The position numbers and the translations under genes are program-made. Below are positions 22,051-33,757 of a stretch of DNA of 64,000 nucleotides, piece by piece. The stretch lies in assembly GCF_014633365.1 (NCBI RefSeq), contig NC_068338.1:51843716-51907715 (forward strand), written 5' to 3'. The notes below the pieces were generated by a model, which saw only the letters and a program-made list of their open reading frames with translations, was not told the origin of the DNA and made no database searches. The first letter of the stretch is position 1. Every line of letters begins with the position of its first letter. This DNA comes from Diospyros lotus. Its lineage: Eukaryota > Streptophyta > Magnoliopsida > Ericales > Ebenaceae.

Positions 22051-22944
22051 TTACAGTGGAGTCCAGCACGACGAAGTTTTGACATCCCAGAGAGCAGGTA
22101 GCAGGAACTTGGTGTTGTTGACGCCGTGGGCATTGAACGCGCCGCCGGTATGGGGATCCACCCTAACATTGCTGGGGAATCCCGGGAGCGCGTTTGATGC
22201 GAATAAGCCTACACACGCTGTTGCGGCCTGATACTTTCCTCCCTCGCCGCCGAAGAACCCGCTGTTGAAGGGATTCGTCACCGTCTCCGCCAGTGCCGAC
22301 GCGAAATGAATGATCACGGCGTCGGCACCGACGTTTCCGCTTGGCGGCTCCAACGTCAGCGTCAGCGGCGGGCAGAAGTGTTCGTCCGGCAGGTGGAACG
22401 GCACGGCGCACTTCCCCGGGCACCGCTTCTCGGGGTTTCCGACGGCGATGTACGGCTGTTTGCCTAGGGCTCTGTGGAGGTAGCACGTGCCTTGGCACGT
22501 GCCCTCGATGGCGACGTCTTTGCCGGCGAAGATGACGGCGACGGTGTTCTGCTCGCCGGCGGTGGCTCTGGCGAGCAGATCGGGGAGAGATTTCTGCGTC
22601 AGGACGTTTCCGGCGGACGCGGACTCGTCGTCGGTTTCTTTTGCGATCCGGACGGTGGCTCCTGACGGGAGATAGGTCTGGACTTTGTTCCACCAGGACA
22701 TGACGTCGGGGGTGAAGCTCAAGCTCCGGTCGAGGGTGAGGGATGCTACGAAGGTGCGGACGACGGTCTTCTCGAGGGGATCGAAGCGGCCGTACCAGAG
22801 GAGGGAGAGATTAAGGTTACCGGCGAGAAGAAGGCCGTGGTGGTAGGAGATGGAGGGGGGGAGCCTGGTTGCAGAGGCGAGGGGAATAAGAAGCAGCGAC
22901 AAGCAAAGGGAGAATACGAGGGGGAGAAGATGAGAAAACTCCAT
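22051..22944 (-). CDS. EXORDIUM-like secreted protein (phosphate-induced protein 1 family)
   Basis: A single-exon gene of 297 aa on the minus strand. Residues 1-26 are a signal peptide (hydrophobic LVFSLCLSLLLIPLASA). The mature part carries the family landmarks in order: YHHGLLLAGNLNLSLLWYGRF (residues 34-54), SWWNKVQTY (83-91), PYIAVGNPEKRCPGKC, then PSGNVGADAVIIHFASALAE with TNPFNSGFFGG, and the C-terminal FLLPALWDVKTSSCW. EXORDIUM-type proteins are apoplastic and are linked to brassinosteroid- and carbon-dependent growth. Lack of introns and a length near 300 aa are usual. GC content is far above that of the surroundings, as is common in this family. It resembles the more divergent EXL members rather than EXO itself; I cannot assign a number. 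Confidence 0.9.
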   Translation of the reverse strand: MEFSHLLPLVFSLCLSLLLIPLASATRLPPSISYHHGLLLAGNLNLSLLWYGRFDPLEKTVVRTFVASLTLDRSLSFTPDVMSWWNKVQTYLPSGATVRIAKETDDESASAGNVLTQKSLPDLLARATAGEQNTVAVIFAGKDVAIEGTCQGTCYLHRALGKQPYIAVGNPEKRCPGKCAVPFHLPDEHFCPPLTLTLEPPSGNVGADAVIIHFASALAETVTNPFNSGFFGGEGGKYQAATACVGLFASNALPGFPSNVRVDPHTGGAFNAHGVNNTKFLLPALWDVKTSSCWTPL

Positions 22945-25505
22945 CTTCGATCGGAAAATGGAAGACTGAGGTCTCCTCTTTCCGCCTCATTGGATTTCTC
23001 GGCGGCGATGGACGAAGTTTCATTATGGGTGGTTGAGATCCACAAATTGAGGGCGGGCGATCCTCAAATGGAAAGAACTAAATTTGGGTTCACCCTCGTA
23101 TCAGAAATAGGTCTAAAATGAGGAGGGATGTCTTTAGGCACAAGCAAGAAGCTTTGTGTTTGGCAGTTACAAGTTACTCTCTTTAAGTATGTCTAATAAA
23201 TAGCCACCCACCCAAATTTCATATTCAATTTCTAAGACTTCATGCCACCTGTTCAAATCTGATTCTAGCCTTGGTCGAGAAGGTGAAATCGTTTGCCCCG
23301 AACGTCCCCCACACCTAGCCCGACAAGACGTGGGGGAGATTAATCATAGTGACCCATATTTTAACTTATTTTAACTTAATGAGGTTGGCTATATAATGGG
23401 ATTCTTGTAGTGACGTAGACTACACTCTTTGTTTTTCATAAAAAAAAGAATGTTTTAATTTGTGTATATTTATATATAGGGCAATCATCTCTTACTTGTA
23501 TTAACTCGAGCATATTAAGGGTGAGGGAGTTCATGCCCCCTCTTTGATTTTATCCGTGTTAAATAAATCTTATATTATTTGACGCATATAACATACTAAT
23601 TCATTATATATATATATATATAAATTTTATTTTTACTAAGTCACTATGTATTTCATTAAAAAATAATGCTAGGGTCCTCAATAATTCGTGAATTTGCATA
23701 GTGAGGTCATTCATCCCAAGGAAATGCAAGAAGTGACTCTCACTGGGTTTCCTGTGGTTGGCTTTGCCTTCTGCTTCACTATGGTACCAATTAAACGTTG
23801 AGCAAAGCCCATAGAAGATGATTAGCATTTGAACGAATTTAGGATCGAAAAGAAAGGATGATCAAACTATTAAATACATAAATGAATATAAAAATTTTAC
23901 ATAAAAAAATTAAATTGAAAAAAAGCACATAAAAATAACAAAAAAATCATTATAATGATATTATTATAATAATTTTAATATATTTGACACATAATTATAG
24001 ATCTACCATTTATTAATAAATGTATACAAAAAATAATTTATATAAATGTATATTCTGATTAGAAAGTGAGTTATGGAGAAAATAAATCTTTAATTGTAAA
24101 TGTGTCCCACAGTCAAATTTAAATTTTATATTATAATTATCACAATATTGTTAAACCAGAGTTTTAATTTTTCGTATTTGAGTTTTGTTGATTTTTTCAA
24201 GTCATAAAAAAATTAAATGAGAAAAAGATGACAAGAGCTCGCTAAAAAATCGGAATAATGATAATTAGTCTGAAATTTTAGACCAAATTGTGTAATAAAA
24301 TGGAGGAAGAAACACAAACCCTAGCAATAAGAAAAAATGGAAAACAAGCAGTTTGAAGTAAAAATAGAGATGAAATCATAGCTAAGCGTGTTTAAGTCAT
24401 ATGAAAATTTAGACCAAATTGTGCAAGTGAACTGTGCTTAAGTCATCCATCATTTCACATGCCCATATATATTTAATAAAATCATGGCAATTAGTTCTTA
24501 CAATATTTTCATATTTAACTTTTAACCAAATTAGAGAACAATAATATTCATCCTCATCAATTTTGTGTTATAACATGGGATAGTTGCCCCTACCCAATAA
24601 AAATAATTTTAAGAAAACACACACTTACACAGAGAAATAAAAAAAAAAGAAGTATTCTCTACCACTAACATAAGAACACACTAAAAAAGTGTCATTTCCA
24701 TATTTTAAAAATATTTTTAATCAAAAAATGTCAAAAAAAATATTTTCAAGTAATTTTCATAATTTTAAAAATATTTAGAGGACCATTTTGTAAAATTAAA
24801 AAAATATTAAAAACATGTTTTTATTCTATAACTATGTTAGAGACAAAAAACAATTTTGTCTTTGTTATTCAAATGATTACATGAATGACTGAAATAAAAA
24901 AAAAATTATATTTATGCTTAATTTAATAATTATCTTTTTATAATTTTTATATTAAAAATCATATTTACAAAAAAAATTCATATATATTTTTTTTTTTACT
25001 TTCATGTTTTTGTTTCTTATATTTTTTTTAAATATCATTTCTCTATTTTCATTTCGTGTTGCATCCGTTTCTCATTTTTATTTCTATACAACTTAATTCT
25101 TAATATATAAAACTTTAATTATAAAATTAATAAAAAGTAATATCTACGTACAGTCATGACACTCGTATCGCTCCCTCCTTGTGACACTCGTCGGCAACAA
25201 GGAGGGAGCCGATCAATGTGGTTGCCTTTAAGGCTTACTATTTTCTTCAGTCAAATTTCTACTCAACATGGAAGACCAATTACAAGCAAAACCTAAAATC
25301 ACCTTCTCCATGTAAGTATATAATTGCAAAGACACAAACCTTTTGCATAGCATGGAGTTGCAACTACACATTATTTATTTGCTCTAGACTAGACATACAC
25401 CAGAAGTTACAGACTCTAGACATACACCAGATGTTACAGAAGAGAGAGAGAAGATCCATTAGTATTGACCACTGAGCCCGTCCATTGTAACATCATCAGC
25501 CACAG
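22945..25505. other. EXL promoter region and AT-rich spacer
   Basis: Bases 22945-23250 hold the 5' UTR and proximal promoter of the EXL gene. The rest is AT-rich without a gene. Bases 25387-25440 contain a 27-base direct repeat (CTAGACATACACCAGA...), probably in the 3' UTR of the acetyltransferase gene, which ends at 25506. Confidence 0.5.
24660..25100. repeat. Dispersed AT-rich repeat, family 1 (copy 1 of 4)
   Basis: A recurring pattern (fused T-rich and A-rich blocks with TCATAATTTTAAAAAT, ATCATATTTACAAAAA and TTCTCATTTTTATTT) is shared with 52530-52970 over most of its length, and in part with 40960-41110 and 46790-47040. It is probably an old non-coding transposon family. Confidence 0.55.
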
Positions 25506-28500
25506 CTAAACACACTGAAATCCGGTACCCTCTGCCATGAGCATTTTCTTACTTTGAATCGCTGGTATAAGGCAACGGCTTTCTTTACTACCACCACTCC
25601 ATCTAGAAACCTTCTTACCGTCGTTTTTCCATAGCTTTGCAACCACCAGCTTAAGCCCACTCCTCAAGTACGTCGCCAACAGTGCGACAAGCTCCCTGCA
25701 GAAATGAAAACTTGTCGTGAGCTAGCAGTCACAAGGTATCTCTTTTCTTTTTTACCGTCTTTATTTTCCTGTTCTTTTCTCTTTGGTCTTTTTGGTAACC
25801 ATATGGAAGCTTCATCATGTTAGAAATAATTAGCGAATTAGAATTGATACACCCGACCCCACATAGTGGGACAATTGGCTCGGTATGTTATTGTTGTTTT
25901 TATAATCCTTGAAGCTTGAATATGGATGCACTATTACTGGAGCAAAGGGCAGACGCAGAGCCACAAGTTCCTTCCTTAAGATCGATGTTTAATACAGACT
26001 AATGCATGATGTTGCTTAGGGCCTCGAATTGAGGGAGATAGGCACTCATGATACTACACCGGTCTCAGATACACTTTCTACAGATAGGAGACAGAATTTT
26101 TAACACGGTCCAGGACCTACCAGCCAAGGGACAGGTGACATGTGGCCTAAAATAGAAAGCACGTTCCCTCTGAGAAGGGAAATTCTATTTAGAACCCGTG
26201 TTTTTACTCTTCATAACCCATATCTCATAAAATTCCACACTAATTTTAAAATTCCTATTTTACCCCTTCACAACCCACTTTCTTCTCCAACTGTCAGCCT
26301 CCGCCTCGCCTCTCTATTTCTCTCCTGCACACAAACATACACACACAAACACATACATATATATAAATATATATACACACACATGCGGCCATGAACCCAG
26401 TTGCTGGGTTGGCCATGGCGATCGACCCCCCCCCCCCACACACAGGTGCGCACACATACACACACTCTCTCTCTCTATATATATATATATAAACCCAGCA
26501 CACACACATATATATATACACACACAACGGCCGGCATGAACCCAACACCACACACACTTGTATATATATATCACACACCTATATATATATATATACACAC
26601 TAACACACAAAAGCACACACTTATATATATATATATATCACACACACACGAACACACAAAAGCACACACTTATATATATATATATATATCACACACACAC
26701 TAACACACAAAAGCCTGGCCGCGGCCATGGAAACTTCCGTACCTCGCAGTGCGGAGGCTGCTGAAACCCCCGCACCGGGGATTTGAGAAATCCTCGCACC
26801 GCGAAGTGTGGGGGTTTCAGCAACCCCCGCACCGCGAGGCACGGGGGTCTCAGCAAACCTCGCACCACGAGATGCGGGGATTTCTCGAACCTCTGCACCG
26901 CGAGATTCTCAAACCTCCGCACCGCGAGATGCGGAGGTCTTTTAATTTTTTTTTTTTTATTAATGTATTTATTTTTTATGTTTTTAAGTTTAGGCCTTTT
27001 AAATTTTTTTACTCGTTTTTTAAAATATCATTGATTTCATTCTCACACATATATTTAAAATGTGAAATATAAAAATATAATTAATATAAAAAATAGCAAA
27101 TATAATTAAATTGCCAAATAATATAAATAAATAAATTTTAAATATCTATATTTTAAGTAATTATAATTTAACTAATTTTAAATCATCTTGTTGAATTTTT
27201 TATACTTAAAAAAATAAAATTAATTAATTTAAAATTACTTAAAATACAAATATTTAGAATTTATTTATTTGTATTATTTTTTATTTTATTTTATTATAAT
27301 AAAACAAATTTAGTTAAAAAAAATAAAAATAAAACCAACCTTCCCCGCACCATTGCTGAATCCCCCGCACTGCGAGGTGCAGGGGTTTCCATGGCTGGCC
27401 ACAGCCATGGAACTTGTGTTTATATATATAAATAAGTGTGTGTGAGTGTGTATATATATATTTATATAGGTGTGTGAGTGCTGGGTTGCATGGCCGCGGC
27501 CATGCTGTGTGTATATATATATATATATATATAAGTGTGTGTAAGTGTGTATATAATATATATATATATATTTATATAGGTGTGTGAGTGTATTGGTGTG
27601 TGTGTGTGTTGGGTTGCATGGCCGCGGCCATACTGTGTGTGTATATAAATATATATAAGTGTGTATATATATATATTTATGTAAGTGATGGCTGGCGATG
27701 AGAGATGCAAGGTGATGGCCAGCGATGAGAGGTGATCGGAGGAGAGAGTTGGTTGTGGGTTGTGAGGGTAAAAGAGGTATATTAAAATTATTAAAAATTT
27801 TGATGGGACGTGAGTTTTGAAGAGTAAATTTTCGGGTTCTCAATAGAATTTCCCCTCTGAGAAACATGGGATGCTCCCCACCCAGTCTTGTAAAGTCAAG
27901 TATTTTTCCAGACTTGAGATAGCCAATCTCACCTAGACAACCGGTAAGGTATATCTGCTAACCTAACATTGGGCTCTGGCGCATGTTCCAGTACTCTATG
28001 TGCCAACGCTCCCCTTACAGGAAGATCAGGTTTACCCATATTCTCCTAAAGATAAGGAAATCCTTGAATAAATAATACTAAATTTCTCTTCCATCTTCCT
28101 CAGTTCCCTCTCTAACACACTTTCAGATTTCCGTCATCAACGTGTACTATCTCCTCATGCAAACCCACTCCACCATGCACTTGCGCTCCTCAGCAAACAC
28201 AAAAATTTTGTATCAGCGAAGCTAGGAGCACATGAAGAAAGTTATAATTTGTATACAACTTTTAACAAGTCATGTTTTTTATTCCCTAAGTGCAGCAAAA
28301 GCTGCTCATTCCAGAAATTCAATACTAAGGCTGCTAGGCACTTAATTGCCTACAGTAAGGATAAAAATCATACTTCTGCAGTTAATTAAACAGACTGGCT
28401 AAGTGACACATTTGCACTATATTGGGAGCAAATTCATATTTCATACCCAAAATTCCAGAAAGAGGAACATATACTCACAGTGGTGAGCAAGGTGATCGGC

Positions 28501-29467
28501 CTCCATTGACATAGTAGATGAATAAGAAAGAATCATAATGCCGACCGTTAATGAAATAAAAACCACGCAACCGTCCCACACACTGGAAAGACATTTTCTG
28601 GTAGAAACGGATGGCAGGGTTGTTATAAGAAATCACATGGAGGTAAACTGCTCGGCATGTTTGAATACTTGAGGCATATTTGATAACTTCTCGAACAAGC
28701 GAAGACGCTGAGAATTAAACCACAGACAAGTCATTGGTCCAGAAATTATGGAAGTTCATGGAATCTCATCCATACATAATATTCATTTGCAGGGAACCCC
28801 AAAAAAAAAATAAATAAATAAAAACTCTTACCTATCCCAAGGTTTCTGTATGATTGTACCACACCAAGTGTCAAAATGTAAACTAGTGTTTGATCTGACT
28901 TTGAGGAGCCATATCTGAGCAAGTCTTCTATCTGCAATGTTAATGTTACTCAAATTGAATTGAACCTGATGAAATGTGAACCAAAAAAGTTCCACTTATG
29001 CTTCAAAGAAAGCAGATTCATAAACAAGGACCAAGTTCCCTTTTGAGCAGTCCAATTTTCATATGCATTTTGCAGAAGCAAGGCCCGCTGATCAGATTTA
29101 AACATGTCATGAAGGGCTTACCTCGCTATCTTTTCCCAGAACAATTCGTGCAGTAACAAATCCAATAAGTTCGTCACTTTGTCCATTGGATCGACTGCGA
29201 TCAACAGCACCCCAAGAGACAATATCATGCCCATTAACAACGTTATGGAAGAACTCAGATTCATACCTGTGAAAATAAAAAAATGCATCCAGTTATAAAG
29301 AAAGCAACCAAATCATCTTAAAGTTGATCATCAGATAATATAAAGACCAGATCAGCTGACCTGATAGGGAATAGATCACTGTGGATCTTTTGAAGCATAG
29401 TCAAATCAGAGGGTTGTATGGCCCTATAAGATATGGCTGGATGGTAACTGCCTTTAAAGTCTACCAT
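25506..29467 (-). CDS. MCC1: GNAT acetyltransferase, MCC1/NAA60-like
   Basis: Five coding exons on the minus strand, 29467-29361, 29266-29122, 28931-28832, 28707-28479 and 25695-25506, sum to 771 bases, giving 256 aa. The protein opens MVDFKGSYHPAISYRAIQ, then FPIRYESEFFHNVV, DELIGFVTARIV, the GNAT acetyl-CoA motif RNLGIA (residues 113-118) and HVISYNNPAIRFYQKMSF, followed by GRLRGFYFINGRHYD. This matches the Arabidopsis histone acetyltransferase MCC1 (meiotic crossover control) and animal NAA60 (Golgi N-terminal acetyltransferase), so either protein or histone N-acetylation is possible. The CTG-TGA at 28475-28480 is not the end: a strong GTGAGTAT donor overlaps it, and an in-frame final exon with the family's C-terminus (YLRSGLK) follows 2.8 kb away. 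That intron contains a Mutator-like element. Confidence 0.88.
26177..27854. mobile_element. Non-autonomous Mutator-like element (MULE), 1.68 kb
   Basis: Terminal inverted repeats of about 110 bp start GGGAAATTCTATTTAGAACC (left) and, read in reverse complement, GGGAAATTCTATTGAGAACC (right), with similarity continuing through TTTTACCC..CACAACCCAC. The flanks carry an identical 9-bp duplication, CTCTGAGAA (26168-26176 and 27855-27863), diagnostic of MULEs. No transposase frame is present. The inside is made of CA/TA microsatellites, GGCCGCGGCCATGG motifs and a short tandem repeat array. It lies in the last intron of the acetyltransferase gene. Confidence 0.92.
26735..26940. repeat. GC-rich tandem repeat in the MULE
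   Basis: About seven variants of a 26-36-bp unit (CCTCGCACCGCGAGATGCGG followed by a TTTCTCAAA-type spacer). Each unit is partly self-complementary. One or two further units lie at 27340-27390 near the other arm. Confidence 0.8.
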
Positions 29468-32240
29468 TGAAGAATTTTTCATCAATCCCCAGCAAAAAGT
29501 TGTAGTAGTTCTTGGATAATTTCTCCTTCCATTATGCCACATCAACTTGGTGGGCCAAGCAATATATGCTGCCACCCACTGAAGAAACTTCCATTTGCAT
29601 TAATTCCACGTGGTTGCACACCAGCTACCTGAAGCAACAATAAAGGAGAGAAACTGAACCACAAATATAAGTCATTCAGAATCAAATACAAATACATTGA
29701 CCTCATATGATAATTTTAAACACAGTATGTTTACAGCTCTGACTTTATCAGGCCTAATAAACCAGATGCATTCTGCATCCCTATCAAGTTTTAGAGACTT
29801 ACTGTCACAGAAGACCGATGCAAAATTTTTGTCCTATTCCCTACTTAGAAGTGCATATTTCATCCCAAGATTCAACAAGTACAACTACCCCAATCTGTAG
29901 CTTCATAAATTGAATATTGTTATATTGAACTTGAGACCACATAGCTTCATAAATAGAACATTGCTATATTGAACTTGTGACCACACTAGCCCAATGCTCA
30001 TTTTACTAACAGATAAGGACAAGTAGTGGATGCTTGGATTCTATTTTCCTCCATAAATCTAAGGCATTCAAGCCAAATTACAGTAACATTCAAAATTTTC
30101 TTTTCTTCTTCCAGCGAAGTACATATTAGGCATGACTTGATCAGGTGGGAGGAAAACCAATAGATACTCCAGTGAAAAGAATGGAACAGAAGGAACTTAC
30201 AGTAAAAGGGGTAGAGGCACATCAAGAAGAACTTGTGGTGTTAGAAAAGATATTGTCATAGATAGAGATAATTAGCGTGCTAGAATCCATCTTGAAACCA
30301 GAATTTGCAAGACAGTCATAGGATACCAATTCATATTTATCATATGTCAGCTAAAATGATCCGAAGCTGAGTTGCCATTTTCTAGAAAGTATATCCAGTT
30401 GGCAAGGTAATTAGGTAAATGACAGATTAGCAGAATAGGTTTCTTCAATGCTACAAATGCAAATCTGTGCATTGGAAAAAAAAAAGGTAATATAACTTTT
30501 CTTTGCCTTGGTGGTTCCCTTACAATCAGCTCCAAAACTAAAACCAGTTTTGTTGAAGCTGGATGCAACAAAACAGCATGCAGGAGTAAACAAATTTTAG
30601 CATTTGTCATCTTCCCAAAATGTACCCGAATACAAGGAACAACTACTACTAAAAGACTCAAAGTATAGTTTTCTTTTGGTATGTGATAGGGTCATAAACC
30701 TCAAGTGGGGGAAGGGTGACTGGAATCCATAATCCAAGGGTTGGCAATGATTCCCAAGATAAGTAAATAGAATTACAGAAAATCGCAACATAGGAGGCAG
30801 CTAGATTCTAAAATGACACCCTCATAATGCAAACACCCAATGTTGACCAACAAATAATCCACTAACACCTCTTATGACAAAATGGAACTCATCCAGGGTC
30901 CGGCACCTGGTGCAGTTCACTTTTGATGAGAGCCTTTATAACAACATTGACCATCAAGCACAAGTGGGAAACAGAATGATTCAAGCGAATATTATTTAGA
31001 AATGACAAGAACAACAATACAGCATGCAGGCTACCTACTAATGCAGTTTCACACAAGCATTGAGTTTGTAGAATGTCAAACCAAATAACCGTAATAATGT
31101 GAATGTTAAAGAGCTTAAAAGTTGTAAGTGATACCGACCTTAAAGAGCTAAAAATCAAGGCTTCAATTTACAATCTAGAATCTTGGCACTAGCTACCAGT
31201 GAAGAAATTGTGTGTGCGGGCCTGCATATGCTGTGCGCTACCAGGGGCGGATCCAAGGGGAGGGCTGGAGCTTCAATTTGAGGGGCCGTGTGTGTATATA
31301 TATATATAATGTTTTGGTTGGGGCGTGTGTGTGCTGCACAATTGGTTCTCACAACCAAAAGCAACCAATTCAGAGCATCTATCAAAAGAGAGAAATTATC
31401 CTTCAAGCGTTGAAAAGAAAAACTTTCTTTTTCTTTTTCAGGATAAGTACCTTCAAAACTCAAATGTTAAGGATAAAAGTGAACTTGACGCAAGAATTAT
31501 GAATATATCCACCAACCCAACACCACCATAGTATTTACTGAAAAAGTTTGGGTGCCCTTACTCAGAGGCTATCCTAATGGCTGACCTCAGTCGATTTCCC
31601 AATCCACATGGCTATAATAGACGGGCTATGTGAGAGCCCAAATGCCTAAGCTGCTATATTATTTCAATAGCTCCTCCCCATAGCAGTTTTACTTAATCAG
31701 TCACAAAAACTGACAAATTTCCGTCACCAACTCAAATTTTCTTGCTGAATAATTTACGCACAATATTAAAAGAATGAACTAGCAGTTCGAATAGTTCAAG
31801 CTCCGATTAAATTAAACTCGCTTCCAATAAACTTCATATTCTGGAAAGAGAAAAAAAAAAAAACGAAACCTCAAGAGCCACCGCGGGGCTAACAGAAAGA
31901 ATCGCAGGATTGATTGCACGGATGAAGCAAGAACGATCAGATTCAAAATCCCTCGCAGAAATTAAATTCCACGTTTAAAAGAAAGAAAAGTAGAATTATT
32001 CCCTAACGAATAGCAAAGGGGGCGGCCATGACAAACTCAGAACCACGGAATTCCATAAATTAGGGCAGGAAAATCATAGACCTAGATCAGACTTCACCGA
32101 GAGAATTGGGATAAAGTGCTTTACCTCCTTCCTTTCTTCCGTAGTCAATTGTACCAAAATCCTTGGGAGAAAGAAAACGAGAGAAAGAGAGAAGAATCGG
32201 TGGAAACGTGAGGAAAGAGAAGTGGGAGGTTTGTTCTGAG
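29468..32240 (-). other. 5' UTR and 5' UTR intron of the acetyltransferase gene
   Basis: A good acceptor (GCTTCAG at 29629-29635) and a donor (GAG|GTAAAG, intron side at 32124) suggest an untranslated first exon from about 32125 to 32240, a 2.5-kb intron and a second untranslated segment 29468-29628. The intron has no coding signal. It contains a short piece at about 31235-31300 that resembles hAT-type ends, next to a TA/TG microsatellite. Confidence 0.6.
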
Positions 32241-33757
32241 TTTGTTTGTTTGTTTGGATAGAAAACGAAACAAGAAACTGTTTGGAATCAAATGCCTCTC
32301 TCCCCCTCTCTCTCTCTCTCTCAGTCGTGTCCGTCCTCTCGCGTCAACGACCCGACGTGCGGACTTCTATTTTGCTCTCCTTCCAAGCCGAATTGCCCGA
32401 AATACCCCCACCCTTTTGTCACCTTTTTCTTTTTCTTAATTCCTTACTACTGAACCCAAAGCGAGAGCAAATATGTAATTTTATTAATATAAATAAATAA
32501 AAGTAGATGCATTCATAACTCTACTTTGTTAATTAAAATATGAGTTAAAGAATATGTATTATAAATATTTATTTTTTTAATATATTTATTAAATTTATTT
32601 GGTGAACCTAAAAAAAAAGAAATCAAATCACTTTTTATTTTAATTTTTTAAAATATGCTTATATTTCATCTCTCAAAATAAACATATATTGGTTCTTATG
32701 GATAAAAAAATAATGACGTTTGTATTCTTTAGTACATTTCAAAAAATTTAACAAATAATTTAATAAAAATCTTAAAATATTTCTCAGTCTTATTTTGACT
32801 ATTATAAATCTTAATTCAAAAAATATTCTAATTTTATCTTAATACTCCCTTATCTTACTCATTTTAATAAAGGATACCTAAATAAATGCGAGAGATAACT
32901 TAAGTAGATTGGAAAATAAATATATATTTATATATTAATTAAAAATAATAAATATGAAAACTCTTAATCGCTAAATCTATATCTTTGTCCTCATACTTTC
33001 ACATTATTTTCGTGTAGCCACTCATATTTTTTATTATTTCGATTATACCCCTTAATTTAATTTTTTAGTCAATTTAACTCTTATACTTTGATTTTTATAT
33101 TCGTATGAAAACTCAAATTTTTTGTTGTTTAGATTACAACTCTAAAGTTATATTTTCAAATCAATTTAATCTATGTACTTTCATATGTCAAAAAAAACAT
33201 AAAGTGAAATGACGAAATACACGCGTTACATTCTATTTACGTCAAAGTACAAAATTTTAATTGACTAAAAAATACAAATCCAACAATTTAATCAAAACAA
33301 TAAAAAAATTAACTTACCACATGAAAAAAAAAAATCAAGGTACAAAAGTTAAATTATCTTAAAAATATAAGTTTAAAAGATACTTAAAACAACAAAAATA
33401 TAGGCTTGGTCATATCATAACACTTAGTTACCGTTATTCCCATCTTTAAACACGTGAATTTTTCTTTATCGTGAAGCTACCAGTTTGGACGGTTAATGAG
33501 TTTTAGTATTTTCATTTCAAATCTGCTTGACAATGTTTGCTACAGGTATGGCTATGGCTGTGGCTGTGAGCTACAACACAACAGATTAATTACTAATTTA
33601 TAATCATCAATCAAAAGTACTTGCAAATTACAACTCCAAACCCACAGTTTCCAGAAGGTATTATCCTAATTAGACAAACATAGACTTGAAAAATCATATA
33701 ATCCCTGCATTAGCAGCCGGCTAATGATGTATTCAAGTGTAGCATAACCTAGAGACC
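32241..33757. other. Spacer between acetyltransferase promoter and pseudokinase 3' end
   Basis: A TC microsatellite lies at 32304-32322. Bases 32700-32870 are a copy of a second dispersed AT-rich repeat family whose other copy is at 53250-53415 (shared AGTACATTTCAAAAAATTTA and TTCTCAGTCTTAT). No gene is seen. Confidence 0.55.

Noticed and set aside
22163..22693. Arginine-rich 176-codon frame on the minus strand
   Set aside because: It is an alternative frame of the GC-rich EXORDIUM-like coding sequence.
26294..26764. Several small proteins rich in His, Thr, Tyr and Ile
   Set aside because: They are translations of CA and TA microsatellites in the MULE.
28475..28480. Stop codon of the MCC1-like gene at CTG-TGA
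   Set aside because: It overlaps a strong GTGAGTAT donor, and an in-frame final exon with the family's C-terminus exists at 25506-25695. It would serve only as the end of a retained-intron form.
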